NCBI RefSeq assembly: GCF_004570975.1
Contig: NZ_SPPC01000010.1
Location: forward strand, 1 to 64,000
DNA from: Barnesiella sp. WM24
Lineage (GTDB): Bacteria > Bacteroidota > Bacteroidia > Bacteroidales > Muribaculaceae
Length of the DNA stretch: 64,000 bases
Direction of reading: 5' to 3'
In this document: positions 1 to 7,743 of the stretch, piece by piece
Position numbering within the stretch: the first letter of the stretch is position 1
Layout: every line of letters begins with the position of its first letter
Translations under genes and position numbers: made by a program
The notes under the pieces: model-generated
The model's input: only the letters and a program-made list of their open reading frames with translations
Told to the model about the DNA's origin: nothing
The model's database searches: none

Positions 1-50
1 ATAATTGGACACTATAAATTTACGAATTTTTCGCGATAATACCAAGAAAA

Positions 51-90
51 TCAGCCACTTAGTTTTATACTAAATGGCTGATTGTTTTAT
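51..90 (+). terminator. Hairpin terminator before the Ig-like repeat ORF
   Basis: A 12-bp stem (51-62 with 70-81, one G-U pair) and a 7-nt loop are followed by a T-rich run. It looks like the end of a gene left of the window. The Ig-like ORF opens immediately after it without an ATG, which suggests that ORF lost its true 5' end here. Confidence 0.6.
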
Positions 91-2559
91 TGTTGGACAG
101 CAGAATTATTATATCGAACTCACGTTAATTACAATTGCGGGAAACATAGTACTCCATCTTACACCTGCACAAATTGCATGGCAAATGGTGGTGCTATTGG
201 AAATTTTAGTTATAGAGCAGTTAAACCTGGAAATACATCAATCTCTTTTTCGACGACAAATGGTACTACAAAAACATTTGACGTAATAGTTGTCGAAGCT
301 AAGGTCAAAAGTATAGAATTAAGTACTGATTTAGATTGTGTGTTCCCGGGAGAGACAGTTCATTTATCTGCAAAGGTATCTCCTGAGAATGCAATACAAA
401 CCGTTAAATATGAAGTGAATAATGGATCTCAGTTAGGATGGACTGACTTGTGTGACGATAAAATTGAAGTCTCGCCTGAATGGGACGGCAATGTAAGCAC
501 AATAAGAATTCGAGCCAAATCAACTGATGGTTTTGATGTTACATCTGGCATTTGTGATGTTCGTATTTGCAATGTGAATAAAATGCATTTTTACACGGAT
601 TCTTTAACTGTGGGGGTAGGAGATACCAAAAGTAATTCTTTATATTTCGGAAACATTTCGCCATATACTGTACTCCATTACAAATCTGAAGACGAGAATA
701 TTGCAATAGCTGGTGATGAAGCTAAGATTACCGGAGTCTCTCCCGGTCGCACTACCATATCTGTGTATCGAAAAGGATGCAATATTCCGATAGCAAACTT
801 TCCTGTTGAAGTATATGTACCGGTAAAATCAATAGAACTTGACCGATATGAAATTCATGTGCCTTTTTACACGTATTTTACTATAAATGCAAAAGTTCTC
901 CCTGAAAACGCTACTGACAAACGAATCTCATTCTATAAGACTAGTGCTATTAATGGCCATGACAACAAATGGTATATTTCCCCACCATTTAATAATGGCG
1001 CTGAGATTGAAGCTCATTCTGTAGAAAATCCTGACATCAAGGCGGTATGCAAAGTCTACCAAGAAACATTCCAGTATGGATTGTCTAATTTAGACAGTGA
1101 TAAAATATACTTGTCGCGAGGTGAATCAGTTACAGTAGAACCATTTATCCGGCCTGAGTATCAGAACGATCGAACTTGGGAATATTCTTCAAGCGATTCC
1201 GATATTGCTGAAATTAATCAGAACGGGTGTATCACAGCAAAGAATATCGGCACAACAACAATCTGTGTATCAACAGATACTGATGGTTGGAGAGCTGTTA
1301 TCTATAAAGATGTCATAGTGATAAATAAAGTATCTTCAATTTCATTAAATCCATCTTCAGCAGAAGAAAAAGAAGGAGAACAGATACAGATTAAAGCTAC
1401 TGTACTACCCGAAGATGCGACAAACAAAGTGCTTGCCTGGAGTTCGTCCGACGAAAGTGTGGCATCGGTCGATAACAACGGACTTGTGTCTCTTTTGAAG
1501 GAAGGACATGCATTAATAACCGCTTATTCGACTGATGGTTCCGATATCGTTGCCACATGCAATATTTCTGTCATTAAACGAGACGTTTTAGTATCTTCTA
1601 TCTCATTGGATTCTTCGTATGCCGAGGGAAAAGAAGGAGAACAGATACAGATTAAAGCTACAGTTCTTCCGGAAGATGCGACCAACAAAGTGCTTGCCTG
1701 GAGTTCTTCCGACGAAAGTGTGGCATCGGTCGATGACAATGGCCTTGTGTCTCTTTTAAAGGAGGGACATGCATTAATAACCGCTTATGCGACTGATGGT
1801 TCCGATATCATTGCTACATGCAATATTTCCGTCATTAAACGAGACGTTTTAGTAGCCTATATCTCATTTGATCCTTCGTATGCCGAGGGAAAAGAAGGAG
1901 AACAGATACAGATTAAAGCTACAGTTCTTCCGGAAGATGCGACCAACAAAGTGCTTGCCTGGAGTTCTTCCGACGAAAGTGTGGCATCGGTCGATAACAA
2001 TGGCCTTGTGTCTCTTTTAAAGGAGGGACATGCATTAATAACCGCTTATGCGACTGATGGTTCCGATATCGTTGCTACATGCAATATTTCTGTCATGAAA
2101 CGAGACGTTTTAGTATCTTCTATCTCATTGGATCCTTCGTATGCCGAGGGAAAAGAAGGAGAACAGATACAGATTAAAGCTACAGTTCTTCCGGAAGATG
2201 CGACCAACAAAACCATAGAATGGAGTTCATCTGATGAAAGTACCGCTACTGTGGATGATTTCGGCTTGATTTCGTTGCTCAAAAAAGGTACAGCAGTAAT
2301 AATGGCATCGACAACCGATGGTTCTGGCATCTCCGCTGAATGTGCAGTGGTCGTGAGTGAATTGTTAGGGATTGAGGAAATCTTGACCAATGAATCCTCT
2401 TATGTCAAGATCTTCAATCTCAGCGGAATTCTCGTCTACGAAGGCATCTATTCTGATGCTAATCTTGTCCCTGATTATTATATCGTAGTCTGCGACGGCA
2501 AGAATGTGAAAGCAAAAATCCTGCATAAAAATGCCACGAGTATGACCAATAGACAATAA
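82..2559 (+). CDS. Ig-like (Big_2) repeat surface protein, 5' end missing
   Basis: Seen: an 825-codon frame whose only early start is TTG at 82, with a stop codon directly upstream and no signal peptide. It enters in the middle of an Ig-like domain (residues about 35-75). More degenerate Ig-like domains follow, then four nearly identical 87-residue bacterial Ig-like (Big_2) domains, each with the ATVLPEDATNK and WSSSDES signatures. The last 60 residues resemble a Por-type sorting tail (VKIFNLSG, then a YYIVVCDGK-like strand). Known: such tails direct export by type IX secretion in Bacteroidetes. Inference: a surface adhesin or structural protein that has lost its export signal, so probably a pseudogene or rearranged fragment. 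A missed upstream exon-like part cannot be excluded because the window starts here. Confidence 0.7.
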   Translation: MFYCWTAELLYRTHVNYNCGKHSTPSYTCTNCMANGGAIGNFSYRAVKPGNTSISFSTTNGTTKTFDVIVVEAKVKSIELSTDLDCVFPGETVHLSAKVSPENAIQTVKYEVNNGSQLGWTDLCDDKIEVSPEWDGNVSTIRIRAKSTDGFDVTSGICDVRICNVNKMHFYTDSLTVGVGDTKSNSLYFGNISPYTVLHYKSEDENIAIAGDEAKITGVSPGRTTISVYRKGCNIPIANFPVEVYVPVKSIELDRYEIHVPFYTYFTINAKVLPENATDKRISFYKTSAINGHDNKWYISPPFNNGAEIEAHSVENPDIKAVCKVYQETFQYGLSNLDSDKIYLSRGESVTVEPFIRPEYQNDRTWEYSSSDSDIAEINQNGCITAKNIGTTTICVSTDTDGWRAVIYKDVIVINKVSSISLNPSSAEEKEGEQIQIKATVLPEDATNKVLAWSSSDESVASVDNNGLVSLLKEGHALITAYSTDGSDIVATCNISVIKRDVLVSSISLDSSYAEGKEGEQIQIKATVLPEDATNKVLAWSSSDESVASVDDNGLVSLLKEGHALITAYATDGSDIIATCNISVIKRDVLVAYISFDPSYAEGKEGEQIQIKATVLPEDATNKVLAWSSSDESVASVDNNGLVSLLKEGHALITAYATDGSDIVATCNISVMKRDVLVSSISLDPSYAEGKEGEQIQIKATVLPEDATNKTIEWSSSDESTATVDDFGLISLLKKGTAVIMASTTDGSGISAECAVVVSELLGIEEILTNESSYVKIFNLSGILVYEGIYSDANLVPDYYIVVCDGKNVKAKILHKNATSMTNRQ
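1330..2355 (+). repeat. Four tandem 261-bp coding repeats (87-aa Ig-like domains)
   Basis: Units begin at 1330, 1591, 1852 and 2113, exactly 261 bp apart. Units 2 and 3 differ at only a handful of positions. The first and last diverge at their outer ends, as expected for unequal crossing-over inside an array. The period is a multiple of three, so copy-number change keeps the frame. Confidence 0.9.
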
Positions 2560-2626
2560 TAAGACGATTGCTTTTTATCGTCATAACCAAGAGGCTGTCT
2601 AATTTAACGGCATTCCAGAGGATTGT

Positions 2627-3100
2627 TTGTCGGCAAGCGCCACGTCAGTCAACATGCCGCATGTCGACTTCCTCCAAATGGGAGACCGCATAGTCCTTGC
2701 CTCAGAGCATGATAACTCGACAGAACTATGGGAACTGGATTTGGTGAAAAAAGAATGGAATTGGCTGAAAAAGTTGGACACATTACTTTCAAGTTACCGC
2801 TATTATTACAAAAATAGATTCTATGGAATTAGCTCTGAATCTTCAATTAGAGAAGGCATTGACTGGTATGACCCCTATGCAAAAGAGGGAGGCTTTCTGA
2901 GATATGAGAATCCGGTTCCGGATTATATGAATGTGCATACCACCGATGATATCAACTACGGATTCTTACGTTTCTCCGGCCGCAACACTGCCAATGGGGA
3001 TGAGGAAGAGATTGTCATCGATATAGAAACCGGAAAGATTCTGAATCATTCATCTCAGGCTGTAGAGTGGAAATTCCAGACAATTATAAGCCTCAACTGA
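2627..3100 (+). CDS. Hypothetical protein fragment, 5'-truncated
   Basis: The frame is open from 2603, just after a stop, and the only early start is TTG at 2627. The next Met is ten residues in. The 157-residue product has no signal peptide or membrane segment. It is rich in aromatic and acidic residues, with repeating strand-like blocks (for example DRIVLASEH, LWELDLVKKEW) that resemble beta-propeller blades. No family is recognised. The sequence before it contains GAGGCTGTCT and no promoter, so I infer a 3' fragment of a larger gene left by rearrangement. It may not be expressed. Confidence 0.4.
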   Translation: MSASATSVNMPHVDFLQMGDRIVLASEHDNSTELWELDLVKKEWNWLKKLDTLLSSYRYYYKNRFYGISSESSIREGIDWYDPYAKEGGFLRYENPVPDYMNVHTTDDINYGFLRFSGRNTANGDEEEIVIDIETGKILNHSSQAVEWKFQTIISLN

Positions 3101-3175
3101 TTGCTGTTACGGCAATAAATATATTGACATGAACCATTGTTCTGCCGACTATAACTGATAAGTCATAGAAAGAGT

Positions 3176-3219
3176 AAGGAGGCGGTGTCGTAATTAGCGT
3201 TATGATCCGCCTTCTTTTT
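3176..3219 (+). terminator. Terminator-like hairpin with T-run
   Basis: A 10-bp stem (3176-3185 with 3207-3216, one G-U pair) has a 21-nt loop and runs into TTCTTTTTG. It would end transcripts from the fragment gene to its left. Confidence 0.6.
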
Positions 3220-3230
3220 GTTTCAGACTG

Positions 3231-3372
3231 ATTTTGTGATCATCCAGTTGCATCAAGGCTGCAGGGTGTCGCTGTACTTCGCAACGCACCGATGGACGCC
3301 GTTAGCAGTCTCCCTGCGGGCATCTACATCATCCATCAGGGGCAGACCACCCGCAAGATCGCCGTGAAATAA
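3231..3372 (+). pseudogene. Orphan C-terminal secretion-sorting tail remnant
   Basis: Between the terminator at 3219 and the next promoter, one frame reads through LQGVAVLRNAPMD and SLPAGIYIIHQG and ends in RKIAVK-stop at 3372. This is the typical last 35-40 residues of a Bacteroidetes type A (Por/T9SS) sorting domain. There is no start codon in context and an in-frame TGA lies just upstream, so only the 3' end of a secreted-protein gene remains. Confidence 0.65.
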
Positions 3373-3463
3373 CAGCCCGTCGCTTTCGATATTCGTAAGC
3401 TGACGTTGACCTATTTTATGCGCTCATATCAGTGTGTCAAATGGCCACTTTTTCAAAATATCA

Positions 3464-3495
3464 TTTGGATGGGTGAGAACTTATGGTTAACTTTG
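3464..3495 (+). promoter_or_regulatory. Bacteroidetes-type promoter of the ATPase gene
   Basis: The -33 TTTG (3464-3467) and -7 TAACTTTG (3488-3495) are 20 bp apart and fit the Bacteroidetes primary sigma consensus. Three GTTAC/GTAAC half-sites at 3504-3525, between the -7 box and the ATG at 3530, could be an operator. Confidence 0.65.
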
Positions 3496-3529
3496 CAACA
3501 GCGGTTACAGTAACAGCCGTTACAATAGC

Positions 3530-4843
3530 ATGAAGTTCTACGACAGAGAGATCGAGTCTGAGACATTGAGGCGTATAGAGAATACTTCCAAGGAGTATGC
3601 CCAGATGACTGTAATAACCGGACGAAGGCGCATCGGCAAGACAACGCTAATCAAACATGCTTACGAAGGCAGAGAGATGATCTATTTCTTTGTGGCTCGT
3701 AAGAGTGAGGCGCTGTTGTGTCAGGAACTTTCCGATACGATACGTGATGTACTTGGCGAGGATTTAGGCGACTTTTCAAGTATGGCACGATTGTTTGCAT
3801 CGGTCATGCAGATTGCGAAGCGTAGGCATTTCACACTCGTTTTTGACGAGTTTCAGAATTTCAAATATGTCAACGAGGCATTTTTCAGCGAGATGCAGAA
3901 TATCTGGGACAGCAACAAGAATGAGGCACAGATAAATCTGGTGATATGCGGTTCATTATATTCAATGATGACCAAGATATTCGATGATAAAAATGAACCT
4001 CTTTATGGCAGGGCAACCTCACGCATCCGTCTTCGTGAATTTCCACTTTCAACACTCCGTGAGATAATGCGGGACAATAATCCCGATTACACCCCCGATG
4101 ACCTGCTTGCAATGTATATGATCACTGGCGGAGTCGCAAAATATGTGGAACAGATCCATATCCAGAAGGCATTTACAAAAGAGAAGATAATGGAATCCGT
4201 GCTGTCATTCGGCTCCTACTTCATTGACGAGGGAAAGGAGTTTCTCTCCGATGAGTTCGGCAAAGACTATGGGAATTACTTTTCCATTTTGTCTGCAATC
4301 GCCGGAGGTTTCAATGAACGCGGAGAAATCAAATCCTATACCGGTGTGGAAGCGGGAGGTTATCTCGACAAGCTGGAGAATACCTATGATCTTGTGTATC
4401 GTTACCGACCTTATCTCGCGAGTGAGAACAGCCGCAACGTAAAATACGGTATCAAGGACAACTTCCTCAATTTCTGGTTCAGATTCATATATAAATACCG
4501 GAGTGCGGTGGAGATTGGGAATCTTTCCTATGTAAAGGAAAAGGTGCTTGCCGACTATTCTACTTTCTCGGGCTGGATTCTGGAACGCTATTTCAGACAG
4601 ATGTACCGTGAGGCCGGTCTATATAACATTGTTACAAACTATTGGGAGAAAGACGGCAACAATGAGATTGACCTTATCGCTGTCAACGAGGCCGACCGTG
4701 AAATAGTAATCGGCGAAGTCAAGCGCAATCCACGACGTATTGACCTGCATGATCTGGAGCAAAAATCACAGAATATCATATCAAAGCGCAAAGGCTGGCA
4801 TATTGAATATGCCGCACTGTCTCTTGAAGACATGGGGCACTGA
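3530..4843 (+). CDS. Archaeal-type ATPase with DUF234 domain
   Basis: A 437-residue protein of the archaeal ATPase/DUF234 family. The N-terminal AAA domain has Walker A GRRRIGKT (31-38) and Walker B LVFDEFQ (103-109). A winged-helix-like middle follows. The C-terminal region has an EID...GEVK pattern (379-398), as in PD-(D/E)XK-fold nucleases. Known: these proteins are common in Bacteroidetes and archaea, are often next to mobile DNA, and mostly lack a defined role. Inference: a DNA- or RNA-associated ATPase/nuclease, possibly part of defence or of an integrated element. It stands alone with its own promoter and appears complete. Confidence 0.85.
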   Translation: MKFYDREIESETLRRIENTSKEYAQMTVITGRRRIGKTTLIKHAYEGREMIYFFVARKSEALLCQELSDTIRDVLGEDLGDFSSMARLFASVMQIAKRRHFTLVFDEFQNFKYVNEAFFSEMQNIWDSNKNEAQINLVICGSLYSMMTKIFDDKNEPLYGRATSRIRLREFPLSTLREIMRDNNPDYTPDDLLAMYMITGGVAKYVEQIHIQKAFTKEKIMESVLSFGSYFIDEGKEFLSDEFGKDYGNYFSILSAIAGGFNERGEIKSYTGVEAGGYLDKLENTYDLVYRYRPYLASENSRNVKYGIKDNFLNFWFRFIYKYRSAVEIGNLSYVKEKVLADYSTFSGWILERYFRQMYREAGLYNIVTNYWEKDGNNEIDLIAVNEADREIVIGEVKRNPRRIDLHDLEQKSQNIISKRKGWHIEYAALSLEDMGH

Positions 4844-5653
4844 AGGTACTTACAGCACAAATCTCAAAGTGTGTTTACTTTTAAGCCAAATTAAACATTA
4901 GAGACACGAAAACCCTCAACCAGAGTGTTGTAAGGAGAAAAGAGTTTTTATCATGCATATATCTTCCGATATATGGCCTTTATGAGGCAAGTATTTTAGT
5001 ACTTCGCAGAATTAAATCATAAATGGAGAATGAACAGTGATAATTTCAATTCCATTGGCTCGGGTGCATGCCATAAAACCTTGCCACCCGAACCAAAGAT
5101 TTAACCTGATTTTAGATTTGAGCGTGGTGACCCGGCGAAATTTCCTTTCGGCATGGCGAAAGCGGCAAGCCGATGAGGCTGAGGTCTCCACATTTGACTC
5201 GGACAAGCCTCGCCGAACTAAAGGTTTTATCGCCGGAATATGGTTAAGGTCTGTTAAAGTCTGGGGTTGCGAGGCGATGGTGTGGGGTTGAATGACCTGA
5301 ACAGATTTGTGTAAATTTGAAATATATACTGACTATCAGCATATTAAGCCGTAATAAGAAAAGATATGTACCTATCGTAACACGCATAACAAGCAATATC
5401 TCAGCGCATTAGCATGAGCGTGGTGACTTATGGCTCGTGCCCTCGCCGAGCTGACGGTTGTGGTGACTCGGAGAGGTGTGGTTGAATAAAAGACAGCTAA
5501 CTCATTGAGAATTAGCGGTCTTCAGTGGTGCAACCAGCACCATTTTTAATGAATTATAATGAATCGTGGCGAATGACACTAAATGCTATAATCTTATATA
5601 TCAATGCAATTAAACTGAACTGAATTTGTTTTCAGGCGTTAATATTCAAGAAT
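4844..5653. other. Non-coding stretch with a degenerate duplicated segment
   Basis: No convincing gene in about 800 bp. A segment at 5119-5295 and a shorter one at 5411-5490 share GAGCGTGGTGAC, then CCTCGCCGA(A/G)CT, then GTG(T)GG(G)TTGAAT, as if the second were an internally deleted copy. A hairpin at 5526-5543 (TGGTGC/GCACCA plus T5) looks like a terminator, preceded by a second hairpin, GCTAACTC/GAGAATTAGC. A GTG-started 84-residue frame at 5037-5291 overlaps the first copy but has no recognisable protein features. It may be an old element end or a structured RNA. Confidence 0.4.
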
Positions 5654-5677
5654 TATAGGTAACTTTATAGGTAACTT
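5654..5677 (+). repeat. Candidate attL: tandem TATAGGTAACTT
   Basis: TATAGGTAACTT occurs twice in a row (5654-5665 and 5666-5677). The 22 bases 5655-5676 match 20305-20326 at 21 positions. The site lies about 100 bp upstream of the integrase ATG, a usual place for an attachment site. Confidence 0.7.
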
Positions 5678-5690
5678 TTGAGAAGTTTAC

Positions 5691-5766
5691 TATATTTGCG
5701 ATCGGATTGGTTCGGTTTGAATTTGAACCACAACCCAATCCTGTATATCAGACAATTAAACGAATT
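5691..5766 (+). promoter_or_regulatory. Integrase promoter region with hairpin and shared 13-mer
   Basis: A -7-like TATATTTG at 5691-5698 is followed by an imperfect inverted repeat (5705-5740, GATTGGTT..GGTT with AACC..AACC.AATC). Then comes AATTAAACGAATT (5754-5766), only 6 bases from the integrase ATG. The same 13-mer recurs at 19053-19065 upstream of the HTH-replication operon, so it may be a common operator. Confidence 0.45.
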
Positions 5767-5772
5767 TGAATT

Positions 5773-7209
5773 ATGGCAAAGACTCTCTCCAGATTCTACT
5801 TCCTCAAAAAGGACGAGAACAAGGATAAAGCAACCCTCTTCGTGAGGGTACAAGACCCCATACGCAAGATTGATGTTCAGTTCACAACGCGGCTCCGTGT
5901 GTCTGTGCCGGAGTGGAAAGTGGCTGTTTCGAGCGAGGACGCATTAGCCCGTCATCGCAAGGAGTATCCCAGACTGCATGACAAACTCGGTCGCATCGAG
6001 GTCATGCTCAAACGAGAAATGGAAGCTCCGGAATTTGACCGCGAAAAGGTCAAACAGGAAATAATGGCTATTGCAGACCCGGAGAAATCAGAGATAGTAC
6101 GCCGTCAACAAGAGGCGGAAGTTATCGCAAAGGAAAAAGAAGAACGACAACTACGGGAAGAAGCGGAGAACGCTCGCATTGCCGCAGAAGCCGAGCGGGC
6201 TAACATCTGGAATTTCCTTGACCGCTTTGTCGAGGAAATAAAATCCGGCAAACGTCTCAATGGTAACAACCGTTACACTGCGGGTAGCTGTAAGGCGTGG
6301 AGCAGTTTCCGAAAACTGTTTAACGGATTCGACCCACGCCACAAATTGACATGGGCAGATGTTGACCGCTCGTTGGTGACGAAATTTCTTGACCACCTTC
6401 AGAAGCTCGACTACATGGGCAGTTCGGTCAACAAATACCTTGTTTCATTCCGCGCTATGGTTGGCTACGCATATGAGGACGGACTGCACAATAACGACCG
6501 TGCATTAAGTTGCTTCTCCAAGCGTAAAGTGGAAGAAAGTGACAAGGCTGCTGAAATCTATCTTACCGAAACGGAGTTGCAGGCATTGGCAGAAATGGAA
6601 CTCACCGGATTGAAAGACCAAGTGCGAGATATTTTCCTCGTCGGTTGCTATACCTGTCAGCGCGTCAGCGACTACAACAATATCCAGCCGGAGGACTTTA
6701 CGACAACAGCGAAAGGCACTCCGATTATCCGTCTTGTTCAGCAGAAAACGCGCAACGAGGTGAAAATTCCAATAATGAATCCCAACCTCCAAGCCATCTG
6801 CGAGAAATATAATTATCACCTCCCCTCTGTAGTAGACCAGATTCTCAACCGCTATATCAAGGAGATACTTAAAGACCTCTCCGAAAGCGTGCCGACACTT
6901 GCTGTCAAGGTTCCGACAAAGCTCACCATGAAACAGAAAGAGAGGGAGAAATCCGGAGAACTGGCAGTAGAACGTAACGAGAAAGGAGACGTGATGATGC
7001 CGCGCTATGATTGTGTCACCACCCATACAGCCCGGCGCAGTGGCATTACCAACATGTACCTCTCCCACAAATTTACGATTGTCCAGATGATGCACGTCAG
7101 CGGACACAAAACGCAAAAGACCTTCATGGACTACATCAAGCTCTCATCTGATGAAATCGCCGACGAGATAGACGCAATAGTCAATGGCGCAAAAGAAGAA
7201 GTGTTCTAA
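5773..7209 (+). CDS. Tyrosine recombinase (integrase)
   Basis: A 478-residue site-specific recombinase that should integrate and excise the element. It has an N-terminal SAM-like arm-binding part, a charged coiled coil (about 75-145) and a core-binding domain (about 146-240). The catalytic domain has Arg297 (in CQRVSDY), a Lys near 325, His418-x-x-Arg421 (HTAR), His445 (in SGHKTQ) and the nucleophile Tyr454, so the active site is complete. A 30-residue charged insert (about 380-405) lies between the Lys and the HxxR box. The ATG follows a promoter-like region beside attL. Typical of Bacteroides integrative-element integrases of the phage SAM-like family. Confidence 0.93.
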   Translation: MAKTLSRFYFLKKDENKDKATLFVRVQDPIRKIDVQFTTRLRVSVPEWKVAVSSEDALARHRKEYPRLHDKLGRIEVMLKREMEAPEFDREKVKQEIMAIADPEKSEIVRRQQEAEVIAKEKEERQLREEAENARIAAEAERANIWNFLDRFVEEIKSGKRLNGNNRYTAGSCKAWSSFRKLFNGFDPRHKLTWADVDRSLVTKFLDHLQKLDYMGSSVNKYLVSFRAMVGYAYEDGLHNNDRALSCFSKRKVEESDKAAEIYLTETELQALAEMELTGLKDQVRDIFLVGCYTCQRVSDYNNIQPEDFTTTAKGTPIIRLVQQKTRNEVKIPIMNPNLQAICEKYNYHLPSVVDQILNRYIKEILKDLSESVPTLAVKVPTKLTMKQKEREKSGELAVERNEKGDVMMPRYDCVTTHTARRSGITNMYLSHKFTIVQMMHVSGHKTQKTFMDYIKLSSDEIADEIDAIVNGAKEEVF

Positions 7210-7649
7210 AGGTCTTGATGTCTGACCTGTATCCCGACTTGTGCGTTTTGCATAAGTTAGTTCCCCAATGTAGTGGATTAAGATTTTTTCTTTTGCTCAG
7301 TCGTATATTAGGTTTGGTTTATCGGGCATATATAAAGCCCGAGCTAAACCAATCCGACTTATAACATCCATCACGGTGCCAAATGTGCATAAAAAGTATG
7401 CGATTTGGCACTCTCGTGGAATTTCGTTATCTACGATTATCATACCCCTCCATTCCATCAAGCTTCCAAATGTGCTATAAAATCTTAGATTTGGAAGCGT
7501 GACGTAAGAGTTCTATAATTACACTCCTCCGAAAGTGCATCGAAGAATATGGCGCGGCTATCTGAATGAGCAGAAATACTGCGACAGCCCGTCGCAGTTA
7601 TTGGATGACGGTATAATTTTGAACTTTCTTAGCCTATTGCTGTTTTAAT
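7210..7649. other. Non-coding interval with three hairpins
   Basis: No gene between the integrase stop and the small-RNA promoter. Three hairpins are evident: 7299-7359 (outer AGTCG/CGACT, inner GGTTTGG..CGGGC with GCCCG..CTAAACC), 7376-7411 (GTGCCAAAT/ATTTGGCAC with inner GCAT/ATGC) and 7462-7498 (GCTTCCAAAT/ATTTGGAAGC). The last two share the CCAAATGTGC motif. They could be terminators for convergent genes, recombinase accessory sites, or regulatory RNA structures. Confidence 0.55.
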
Positions 7650-7680
7650 TTTGTAGAGTTAGAAAAAATCGCTAACTTTG
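7650..7680 (+). promoter_or_regulatory. Strong promoter for a candidate small RNA
   Basis: The -33 TTTG (7650-7653) and -7 TAACTTTG (7673-7680) are separated by exactly 19 bp. No start codon or ORF follows on this strand; an intrinsic terminator lies about 40 bp downstream. Confidence 0.65.
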
Positions 7681-7686
7681 CACCGT

Positions 7687-7743
7687 CATCGATCGAAGAA
7701 CGAAAGACTTGGTTGGCCGCATTACCGTAAATGCGGTTTTTTT
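7687..7743 (+). ncRNA. Candidate small RNA, about 57 nt
   Basis: The predicted start is about 7 bases after the -7 box. The 3' end is an intrinsic terminator: stem CCGCATT/AATGCGG (7717-7723 with 7730-7736) followed by T7. The T-run overlaps the stop codon of the opposite-strand gene ending at 7742, so the RNA is convergent with that gene's mRNA and could be antisense to its 3' end. No family is recognised. Confidence 0.5.

Noticed and set aside
74-286. 70-codon ATG frame at the left edge
   Set aside because: It starts within a terminator stem and is out of phase with the Ig-like domain that clearly continues in the overlapping frame.
5037-5291. 84-codon GTG-started frame
   Set aside because: No promoter, no recognisable domain, low-complexity translation, and it overlaps a duplicated non-coding segment whose second copy has destroyed the frame.
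6505-7116. 203-codon frame antisense to the integrase
   Set aside because: It is a mirror of a confidently coding gene with intact catalytic residues; its translation has no family resemblance.
7462-7498. Rho-independent terminator of the integrase
   Set aside because: The stem is strong but the loop is 17 nt, there is no T-run, and it lies over 250 bases after the stop; kept only as a hairpin of unknown role.
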